The position numbers and the translations under genes are program-made. From positions 714,927 to 778,926 of the forward strand of contig NC_047500.1 of NCBI RefSeq assembly GCF_002079055.1: DNA of 64,000 nt. Reading direction: 5' to 3'. The notes beneath the pieces are model-generated. The model made no database searches. It was not told where the DNA came from and worked only from the letters and a program-made list of their open reading frames with translations. Each line of letters begins with the position of its first letter. The stretch's first letter is position 1. The DNA comes from Saccharomyces paradoxus (taxonomy: Eukaryota; Ascomycota; Saccharomycetes; Saccharomycetales; Saccharomycetaceae). Positions 30,768 to 40,344 of the stretch are shown piece after piece.

Positions 30768-33700
30768 CTAAGCAATTGAGTTTGCCAGTCCCCCTGAAAA
30801 TGCTAATGCCCATGTGCGACTCATTCCGTTATCTAAATATGTGGTTGAATCAAAAGTTGAATCACTGAAAAATGCGTACGAATCTACTGGGTCGAATAGT
30901 GCTTGATTCAGCTTCAATATACCTGTCCAGCCGCTTTCTATTGATCCAATGATTGGCTCGATTTTTGTCTGTCATTCTTCTTCGACGAAAGTCTCAGACC
31001 GAATATTAGAAGAAACCGGTGTGATAGGTAGCATATGAATACCGTGGATGTATTCTGTATTTGTTCCAAAATAAGTGGTATAATCGATAATATTGTCGAA
31101 TAAAATACCACTCACTTTATTCCCTATGATTTCTTCAGGCTCAACTGTGTTGTCATTTTGATAATAGAAATAGTCGTTCATGGAATCCTTCATTATGCTA
31201 ATCATCAAGTCACCTCTCAATTCCATTGACTGATCACCGATAGTTGCCCCCCATAACTTCATGGCATAGGCAAAATTGTAATCTTCACTACTACTTTCTT
31301 CGTTCTTACCGTTACCGTTCTCATAAAGTCCAGCTGCCCATGAATGACCGTTGAACCAATCAAACATTCTTGATTGTGCAAAGTATGCATCTTTTTCAGA
31401 TGGATTGGCGACATCTCTTACCAATGAATTGACCCAATCTTTATTGTCGGTAGCCCAAGTACCATTTAGTTTAGAGTCAACGTAGCCAATGACGGCAGCT
31501 GCGTGAATAATGTAACCATAATGGAAATGATGATCATTGTAATAGGTGTTACCAAAATCGTATTGCGTGCTGGTCGAACCCCAATCTCCTGAACTGACCA
31601 AACCGTTAAACTTTGTGTCGTAAATCAGTGGATAGGTTTGCGCATTTTGTAGCAGGATTTCAAAGGCCGATTTGATGTTTTCCAAAGTACTCTTAGTGCT
31701 GGCTTCATCTTGGATGATTTCAGAGACCGTTAAAAGAATATAAGAATACTTATCAATAACCTTACCCAAATAATATGTGTTCAATCCGCTTATACTTTCC
31801 GAAATACTGACCTGTAATTCGGAATTAGCAACTTCAGCTAGTAATTGCAATTGCTCTTCAGAATACTCTAGAGGAGTAGAGCCAAGTTGAGAGGACCATG
31901 GTAACCAGGATATTTGCCTGTTCAAGGAGGTGGAAAATTGTAGGCTTGTTGTTAAATAACCATTCATTACACCTTTAGTTGTAGAAGCCAGTTGAATGCC
32001 GGTATAGTAGTCTTGCATTGCATCACTAAATGAAGATTCATGATGGGGCAAGGCAAAAATCATTGTGCTACCTGATGCCGACTCACCTTGAGTGGTATAA
32101 GAAAATTCATATGTAGCAGTAGAACCGTCAGAAACACCCTGCAGTTTGAAATCAGTAACGTACATACCTGCGGCTTGATCATAAAAGACTTCGTAATCCG
32201 TTTCGGAAGGTGCAACGGCTAATTGAATAATAAGACCATCAACACTAGTGTTTGCTTCAATTTCATATTCTGAGGTCACCTGCAATGAAAAGTCGGTTGA
32301 GGCTAAATCATCTGGTCCTATCACGAAACATAACCAAGTGACCCCATTCAACAGGGTGATGCGATATTTGAGAATACCCTGAGCTAAGTTGCTTGATGAT
32401 TCAGAAACAATGGTATTGAATCCGACGCTGGAACCAATTTTGGCATTTAAAGAGCCATGGTATATACCGGTTGCAAATCCCATGCCTTGAACCAAAGGAA
32501 TTTCGAGGTAATTTGAAGAACCATTAGATTCTGATAACACGACCCTTGTTGAAGACAGGGTCATTTCATCAACCTGCATAGTCATACTTGAGTCAAAATT
32601 CGAAGCAGAGAAAACAACATGAGCAATTCCCAAGGGATTGACCAAATATTCTGCGTTACCGGAACTGTCATAACCACCGTAGCTATATTGGTCTACTGTT
32701 GTATGTTGAACAGCAAAACCATATGAACTTGAGGTATACTTCCATAATGAATAAGGGTACACAAATGCTGGTGATTCTTGACTACCAACAATCAAATTTG
32801 TGTAAAACTTGTTTGTTTGGATGGGACCGTCGTTTGACACCCCATCAGCCAATGACATAGGATTTGGAGATCTGTTGAAAACAGTTGGTGGTTCATCTGT
32901 TGAAACAGCATTGAAAAGATTGACAATAGTCGTAGTTGAGAAGTTCTCCGTTGCGGTAGCCGTGCTGCTAGTAGAGGTTGACAAAGAAGAAGGGGAAGTG
33001 CTTGTTTGTTCAGAAGATGATGATGAAGAGATGGTGGCTTGTGTTGAGGAAGATACATAAATGGTATCTAATGTCGAATAAAGTGAAGAGGAAGAAGAAT
33101 CTACCGTCGAAAATAATGATGTGGAAAGAGTATTTTGTGTTGAATTTGATGGATAAACCGGACTAACAGTTGATGATAGTAATGGTGATGATGAAGAAAG
33201 AACACTTTCTGTTATATTTGAAGGGTAAATTGGACTAGCCGTGGAATATAGTGATACTGATGGAGAAAGAGTGATTTGAGTCGTATTGGATGGGTAAGTA
33301 GGGCTTACTGTTGAAGATGCCAGCGATTGGACTAAATCCTGAGTGGAATTGGATGGATAGAACAAAGTCGAGGAAGCAGGAGTTGAAGCAAAGGAGGATT
33401 CTCTGCTAGTAGCTGTAGCTGTATTTGCGCTGACTGAAATAGTATATATTGTTTTATTCGAGGTCAATGAAGAAGGAATTATTTTTGTTTCTTGGGAGGA
33501 ATAGGAAGGCATTTGAGTTACCAGTGGATCGATCGTACCTCTTGAAACAGAAGTTAATAAAGTGCCATTTAACTGTGTCCCTGAGATAGATAAAGATGAA
33601 GAAAACAAAGTCGAAGTCGAAGTCGAAGCAGTTTGAGATAATAATGTAGTGACTTTACGCATTGTTGGAGCACTAGAAATAACCGAAGCAACGACAGAAA

Positions 33701-34199
33701 CCGAAGCAACGACAGAAACCGAAGCAACGCCTGAAACCGAAGGAACGCCTGAAACCGAAGGAACGCCAGAAACCGAACTTAAACTGTCTACTGAACTTAT
33801 GGTTTTCGAACCATCATTTGTGTAACTATTTAAACCGGTGACAGTAGGATCATTATTGGATTGTGCGCTTATTGTTTGAGAGAATTGGCTTGCGTAATTT
33901 GATGACAACAAAGAAGGTTGAATTACTGTTCTTAAAGTAGAATCGCTGCCTTGTGAATTAATCGGAGATGCGCTCACTCTATTTTTTGGCGAAACTGTTA
34001 GAGGGCTATGAGAAGATGCGGATACTCTTGTTACCACTACCGATTGTGCAACATAAGGCTCACCTATTGTCACCGTAGCGTACGATAAAGTTTCAATTAC
34101 ATCGGTTTCCAATATTTCGTCTGCATTATTCGATATGAAACTTATATATGAACATTCAACCAAACTTAATAGAAAGATAAGTGTTAAATATAACTGCAT
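30768..34199 (-). CDS. DSE4: DSE4 endo-1,3-beta-glucanase with in-frame UGA
   Basis: From ATG 34199 the frame runs 1075 codons to TGA at 30974-30972, then continues in frame for 67 more codons to TAG at 30768. [20 protein letters not shown] is a signal peptide. Residues 60-430 are Ser/Thr-rich with an 18-bp minisatellite and repeated YPSN(S/T/I)T blocks, a heavily O-mannosylated stalk. The GH81 catalytic domain fills the rest ([65 protein letters not shown]). Dse4 (Eng1) is a daughter-specific, Ace2-dependent enzyme for cell separation. The post-UGA stretch ([20 protein letters not shown] to [12 protein letters not shown]) is typical GH81 C terminus, and the stop replaces what is probably Trp. 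Either the allele is truncated or the UGA is read through. Confidence 0.9.
30972..30974 (-). other. In-frame UGA in readthrough context (UGA CAG ACA)
   Basis: The coding strand reads GAA GAA TGA CAG ACA AAA. UGA followed by C is the leakiest eukaryotic stop, and CAG-ACA fits the yeast readthrough consensus CA(A/G)-N-(C/G/T)-A. The downstream 67 codons are conserved in GH81 enzymes. Confidence 0.7.
33681..33770. repeat. 18-bp minisatellite in DSE4 (five units)
   Basis: Five tandem 18-base units, consensus AACCGAAGCAACGCCAGA on the plus strand, plus a partial unit. They encode a hexapeptide repeat of the (P/V)SVSG(V) type in the Ser-rich stalk. In-frame unit length means copy changes alter protein length without frameshift. 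Confidence 0.9.
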
Positions 34200-34385
34200 A
34201 CTAATTGTTTTTTTCGTTTTTTGCGTATGCAGATCGTTACTATGGTTATCTACTTGTAGACAACAAGCACAAGAAACATACTTGATGCTCAATTTGAAAC
34301 AAACCGCACCAAGTATTTATATGTAGTACATTATACTTCCTTGTAGTCTTCGTATGGCGTATATGCCCTGCCACTCTTTTCATAC

Positions 34386-34596
34386 CCAGCTTTTATTTTT
34401 AACTTTTTGGGTTCAGCTTTATGATTGACTAGTTTTTCCTTGGTAACCGAATTGGGAGATTCCGTGCCTTTTCTGCTGGCTTTCATAACAGAAATAGCCA
34501 AAAAGAGCTCAGCGCAGCTGAACTCGGTAACAAGGTTCAGATAAAAAGGAGAGGAAAGGCACGGAAGGCAAGGTCTCCCTCAAAAATATGCCAGCA
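34386..34596. promoter_or_regulatory. Cluster of Ace2-type CCAGC motifs upstream of DSE4
   Basis: CCAGC or its complement occurs at 34386-34390, 34475-34479 and 34591-34596 (CCAGCA), 187-397 bp upstream of the DSE4 ATG. DSE4 is an established daughter-cell Ace2 target, so these are good candidates. TATAAATA on the minus strand near 34315 is a likely TATA box. Confidence 0.55.
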
Positions 34597-34599
34597 AAT

Positions 34600-35148
34600 A
34601 CCAAATTAATTATTGACTTGGTAGCACTCCCCCATCAAGCAGGTTGTCTTGGCAAGCAGGCTTATTCTTTTTTTTGTGTAGGCAAAGCCAGTTCTATGCT
34701 TATAACCTTAAATGGGAAACAGATGCGCAGCTTACAGCGCATAAAAAATGGTAGCAACCCATTGTAGTGCTAGTATTTCTGCATTGCTACTGGTATGGTC
34801 ACTTTAAAGAGCAGCAAGATTTCGCATTTTAAAAAACCTAGCAGCAAACTCTATTACTTGCAATGTACCTCCCCGTGAGCTTTCGCTACCACGTACATTT
34901 TTTTTAAACAACTAAAATTCAAAGTTTTATGTATAGAGGGTTAATTAGGTTTTTAATATTTAGAATATTTTGAGAATACCTTGGCGAACACTGAAACAAT
35001 CGTAAAAGAGATTGCCGCTGCGCGTTAGTTCCTTGCTTTATCATTTTTTAGTTCTGCAAGAACTAACGCATTCATCAACAACGTTCTCTAATATTAAGAG
35101 CGTTTAAAACTCTATCAGTGAAATCACATTCTTTTTAACAACCATGTA
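34600..35148. other. Intergenic region, distal DSE4 promoter / BUL3 3' flank
   Basis: About 550 bp with no open frame of interest. The BUL-family gene ends at 35149. Confidence 0.5.
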
Positions 35149-37677
35149 TCAAATGTAAGAGTTTTTGACTTGAACTGGGATATCAATTTCACAAGACCCA
35201 GCACCTTTATCGAAATGAAATTTTACACGGAAGAAATATGATCTCGAGCATAGACAGCTTTCAAAACTTGGTACTATGGTGGCTTTCAAATCCTCATTAA
35301 ATTTTATGTTCAGTAACAATGTTTTCTTATACTCTGTTGGATTGACTTGATTCCATTCATTTAATTTCAAATGTGAAAGTATCGAATGGCCACAGTTTGA
35401 TGGGGAGGTTTTTTTTATATTCCGAGAAGCTCGAGGAACCATGCTGGATATGGGGGAAGAACCAACATGCTCCCTTTTTTCCCCAACTAGTTTCGTTTTC
35501 AACGCATTTTTCATGACAACAACATTGGCATCCATACGCGCTAAAACCTGCACGTCCTTAATTGTACTCAAAGGCATTAACTCAGAAAAAACGAGCGGTC
35601 TATCATGCAGGCTAACTCTTGCGTCTTCCGTAAGAAGTAAGTTTATTTTTGTTTGATTTTTAGTGAACTCATCGCGATATGCTTCAATGTTTTCCAACAT
35701 TTCCTGAAATATTTTCTTAATCTTATTGTATTTATGCTCCTTTAAAAGTAAATCAGTGTGGAACCTCACTGGTTTGCAATCTTCTGTATTCGTTGTTAAG
35801 CAAATCAGTTCTGTCTCCAAACTACTGATCTCCGGTGGATCATGCGGTATACTATTAGCAGCTTGCATACATACTAGTTCCACCCGTAAATTTTCAAGTT
35901 TTTCTCTTTCTTCAAACGACAGTAGACCTCTCAGATTAATCCAGTTCTGTTGATTCTGCCTGTTTCTTAATGAAAATACATTTTGTTTTTGAATCAGATT
36001 TGGACACCAATAGGGCAAAGCATTACTGGGAGGCCTTATTTTTATTGTTATAAGTCCAATTTTCTCGGAGTTAATCCTTGAAGCAGTATTATCTGGTTGA
36101 GACGATTGCGTATTACGCACCTTTTTGAAAAGTACATTTTTAAGACCTGTGCTGAAGACAGATGATATCGAGTAAGTAATTTCAGTTTGGATTTTATCTT
36201 CTTCAGAATAATGTTTCTTTTTAGGTGTTCCGTTTTCAATATTTCCAGCTGCTGCGTTCCATTCATACTTACCCCTTGAGGGTGCTAGTTGATCAGAGCG
36301 ACTCATCTCCTGTATGTCCTCCTTACGTATGGGAATCGCTCGCCTTGTTTTACAGAAGATTTTCTCGATCCTTCCAAGCCTGTTTGCAATTTCGATATCG
36401 AAATCCTCTAAATCTTTGAGGCACGTTTCTTTGCTAATTGGATTGCATTGAAAGCCAAATGGAACTATTCTAATGCTATACTTTTTTTCACTCATCAAAC
36501 AAACACGCCCAGAAGCTATATCTTTTCCTACTATCATAGCGTTTATTGAATAATTGATTAGGCTGCCATTAGAATTGTCACTCAGCCATAGCGAGGAACC
36601 TCTTTCTGACAAACGACCATAACCCAAACTCTCTGAAAATTTTAGAGTTGAAAGGTCTGGATGAGAACTCGGTGGTCTATCAAATCCTAAAGTAGGGGGT
36701 AAAAGAGAATGAGAGAAGTTCCCGTGCTTACAGGTTACGTCTAATAGCTGGTTTGGAATTTTAAAGGTGAAAAATTTCTTACGTTTATCGCCCGGATTTA
36801 GTGTCCTGTTATTAGGTAATCCGAAGCTTGTTTTATCAATGGAGTCAAAAAATCCACAAAGATCTTCCCCGGTGTTCACGTCTTCATGATTATATGACCA
36901 ACTCGCTGCCATATCTACCATTCTCAAAATTCTTTTCGTTGTTTTTTGGATTCCAAAAGGTGATTTTATTTTTGAACTTGTCGTACCTTCCAAAGTTAAA
37001 TAAAACATATCGAATTTTATAGGTTTAGTTGATTTATTTTGTACAGTAAAATATCCGTGAATTATATCACCAGATGTGTATTCCTTTAGCATGCTCTCGT
37101 GTTTCGGAAGCTGGCCAAACTTTGGAGCTGTCTTTGTAACGTATAATTCAATCGCTATGGGGGTTTTAACTCTAGGCAATGCGTATATTTTCTCAACCGG
37201 GATACCTTTAGTATCATAATAATTACGAATCTGGGAACTAGAAGAGCCGGAAGTAAACCGACGGCTATCAACGGTCACTTCATGATTTTCTAGGCCAGCG
37301 ATATCATCGGTAAGAATCCGCATGTCATGCCCAGATTCACCTTCCGAAGGAATACTCCGACTTCTGGAAGTAACCTCATAATAAGGTGGATTTTCTGGAA
37401 AGTACGTATCGAAACTAGATTGAGGTATATTGCTGAGCAAGTTTTCATACATTTCAAATGATGGCAATAGCTCTGGAAGGACAAAGTCATCATCCTGAAC
37501 ATTGGTTATGCTCGAGCTATGATCTCCACTATTGTATGCGGAATCATCCTTTTCCTTTCCCAGGGATCTTTCACACCTTGGTTTCTCTGGTGAGACTCCT
37601 CCAAAGAATGTGGATGACGATGAAGATATTCTTTGACAATCTGAAAAGTTGTTTTGTGGTTCTCTTGATTCTTGCAT
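35149..37677 (-). CDS. BUL3: Intact BUL-family Rsp5 adaptor (BSC5 + YNR068C as one gene, BUL3)
   Basis: Encodes 842 residues in one frame from ATG 37677. S288C, as I recall, splits it into BSC5 (489 residues) and YNR068C (272) by a stop codon. It resembles Bul1/Bul2, the arrestin-like adaptors that bring permeases such as Gap1 to the ubiquitin ligase Rsp5. A PPxY motif (PPYY, residues 97-100) in the acidic N-terminal region would bind the Rsp5 WW domains. The Bul N-domain follows (about 170-480: SGDIIHGYFTVQNKSTKPIKFDMFYLTLEG). The Bul C-domain comes after a variable linker and ends FRVKFHFDKGAGSCEIDIPVQVKNSYI. With PPxY and both arrestin-like halves present, the protein is probably functional here. 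Confidence 0.9.
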   Translation of the reverse strand: MQESREPQNNFSDCQRISSSSSTFFGGVSPEKPRCERSLGKEKDDSAYNSGDHSSSITNVQDDDFVLPELLPSFEMYENLLSNIPQSSFDTYFPENPPYYEVTSRSRSIPSEGESGHDMRILTDDIAGLENHEVTVDSRRFTSGSSSSQIRNYYDTKGIPVEKIYALPRVKTPIAIELYVTKTAPKFGQLPKHESMLKEYTSGDIIHGYFTVQNKSTKPIKFDMFYLTLEGTTSSKIKSPFGIQKTTKRILRMVDMAASWSYNHEDVNTGEDLCGFFDSIDKTSFGLPNNRTLNPGDKRKKFFTFKIPNQLLDVTCKHGNFSHSLLPPTLGFDRPPSSHPDLSTLKFSESLGYGRLSERGSSLWLSDNSNGSLINYSINAMIVGKDIASGRVCLMSEKKYSIRIVPFGFQCNPISKETCLKDLEDFDIEIANRLGRIEKIFCKTRRAIPIRKEDIQEMSRSDQLAPSRGKYEWNAAAGNIENGTPKKKHYSEEDKIQTEITYSISSVFSTGLKNVLFKKVRNTQSSQPDNTASRINSEKIGLITIKIRPPSNALPYWCPNLIQKQNVFSLRNRQNQQNWINLRGLLSFEEREKLENLRVELVCMQAANSIPHDPPEISSLETELICLTTNTEDCKPVRFHTDLLLKEHKYNKIKKIFQEMLENIEAYRDEFTKNQTKINLLLTEDARVSLHDRPLVFSELMPLSTIKDVQVLARMDANVVVMKNALKTKLVGEKREHVGSSPISSMVPRASRNIKKTSPSNCGHSILSHLKLNEWNQVNPTEYKKTLLLNIKFNEDLKATIVPSFESCLCSRSYFFRVKFHFDKGAGSCEIDIPVQVKNSYI

Positions 37678-40344
37678 TCAATTTGGTGAAGAAAAAGCTT
37701 GATTATTCTTAGTCTTGGGGACAAGTAAGGCTACTTAGTTCTCTTAGATTGATATACCAAAGCAAGTTCTACAATATCTGTATGATCGGCTATGAAGGTA
37801 AAATTAATTGTAGTAAACCAGCAAGTGCTATGCTCATTAATCAAGGAAAGCATTGAGGAGTAACATGATCATATTTTGTACAATTGGGAAGCAACCTTTC
37901 TATAAGTATGGATTACTGTTCAGATCCTTCAAGAAAGTTAGTGACATGGCATCGCTTATCTGCTTACCATTTTAGTAAGCGAGGTGAAATTTCTAGGGTA
38001 CTGTTCGCTAAAACTGTGCGCGGTCTAAACAAAGCGGTAAAGATAGATAGCATCCAGTCCAATAAGACGAGAAAATACATAGATGACTCATAGAAGATAA
38101 AGTAGCCCTAAAGAATGGTGGTGCATACCCTCCAAGCCTCACTTGCTCTCGCTTATCCTTTCGTATATTTGCACAATAGGTAAACTTGTCATTAGGTAGA
38201 TGATCAATAGATTAGTTTAAGCAGACAATCACAATTTCCAAACAGACATGCTTTTTCTATGATATTCTAGAACTTGCATATTTCGGCAGCTCTGAAAAGA
38301 TTTCCCGATCGTAGTGTCGCTCGCGAGTCCCATGGACTTTATGAAGCCGCATTCAGGGTCTAAAATTACTAAGCACGTTTTTCAGCAGACATGGTACACA
38401 CCTTCGTCAATTGTGCTCCAAAAATCGGCTGTTTTTAAAAATGCCAGCTTATTGTGCCTCTTGCGTTGCGCAAAATTGTGTTGACTCTGCCATGATATTT
38501 GATGGTGAAGTGTGAGCCTTGCAATGCAGTCATTCGCTGCTCTCGGGCAGTTGAATTGCGGACGCTCACTCTACAAAAATATTAAACGGTCACAGTGCTT
38601 TCATTTCTGAAGGTTACAGCAATTTTTGTCTTACTTTCCTATGGTACTAACATCGCTTCAATAATCGTGTTCGAACTGCCCAAATTCTCGTTATAGTTTT
38701 ATTTAGCTTGGTGTCATAAACTTGTCCATCAGACGACCAAGATCATCGTAGGTTAAGCTAGATATGGGAAAGTAGCTAACTTGTTTAAGGCTAGGGCAAT
38801 TGACCCTTGAAAGCAAAAAGAAATAGTGCCCGGATATAAGTTCGTACAAGCTGTACAGTTGCTTATATGATGCCATACAGTATTTATATGTGGGCAGCCT
38901 AGTATAATAACTTTGGAAGAGACAGTCTTGAGCCATAATCAGATAGTTTTTAGCTCGTGAATGATTGCAACTACTTCCTATCCGAATAAATGTAATCTCG
39001 CATGTTTGTTCTAGGTCGTGGTTAGGTTTGTACCGTTCAAAATGTAAAGCAATTACCTCGCGTAAAAGTCTTCAGATTTACTGTTTCGCTGTTGAAGACA
39101 CACTCTTGTGTTATTTGATTTTTTCTTGATCGTCGGACAGTTGAATAAGATTATTAATTGGTTCATTCTTTGAAATTATACATTGGTTAGCAACATACTA
39201 AGAGCTTATTGGATGGAAAAATGCATAAACGTAAATCAGGGTCCTATGTGTCTGGGTGCTGTCTACGATAGTACTATTCCGCTGCATTGGCATCCTAATA
39301 CACACGTGAATTAAACCCATAAAACCGTAATTTGTCGATAAGACGCTTTATGACACACAAAAGTATTATCATATGAAGTTCTTGGACAAGATTGAATATA
39401 ATTTGTTTTGTTTTTGAAAACTGTAAAAATGAAGCAAAATAAAAAATGACAGAGTGTAGCATTGAGTGGTAAAAATTGAATTAAACAGACATTTGTTTAT
39501 ACATGTGAGCAAAAACGAAAGCTGGTGTATATTTTAGCAGATTGTGGAATACTAGAAAGGGAAATGAGCACTCCAGAAGTTTTAAAAATGTCATATTCTA
39601 AACTCGTGAAAATAATATCTCAATAGATAAACAATTGTAAGATGGTACGGTCGTAACTTTTGCATCTCCCTACTCAATCCTGTGAAGATGCCGTAGGGTG
39701 ATACCCAAACAGCAAATAAATTGTGTTATAGCTCTTTGATGGTGCAAGGTGTGGCTACCCTGCTGCACCGTTTTAAGTAGTGTTGGTAAATTGAGGTTGG
39801 CAAGATGTCTCGGTGAAGAACATGTCCTGCTATCAAATTTCTCACGATATATTTATGTATCTTTATATATATATGTCCCGTGCGGTAAAACACTATGTTT
39901 CGTTTCATATGAGAGCTTAGTTACAAACTCTTTTGGAATGAGAACCTCTTATGTTTGAAAAAAAAAAATATTAAACGTGATTTCATTTGTGTATTGTGCT
40001 AGTGGCTGTAAATATGAAGAATTTTGGCCCAGCCAACTAGCTTTTACACAGTGTCTTATATCTAAACTCTGCTATCCCAACTACACAACGCTTTTTCTGA
40101 AAGAAGAGAACCTGGCGGAAAAAGCTTCTCTGTCCATCTTTATACTTAGCCGTTCCTTTTTCGCTACCTTACGAAGTAAAGGGTGTCCCTTTATAACGTA
40201 AGCGTCCAAAGCGCAATTATTAATATACCCCATTCCATGCAAAGAAATTGCAAGAAAAGGATCTGGGAATTCTAATCTTTCACACTTGCATTAATATAAT
40301 CCTATTGGAGATAGCGATGGAAGACTCAAAATAATCTGAATATA
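37678..40344. other. Long divergent intergenic region BUL3 / PDR18
   Basis: At 2.67 kb this is the largest gene-free stretch here. All frames are under 80 codons and none carries a recognisable domain. I saw no tRNA or LTR. It contains the two divergent promoters; the middle is unexplained. Confidence 0.5.

Noticed and set aside
34200-34292. N-terminal extension of DSE4 upstream of MQLYL
   Set aside because: It begins at TTG, would bury the signal peptide, and overlaps the TATA region.
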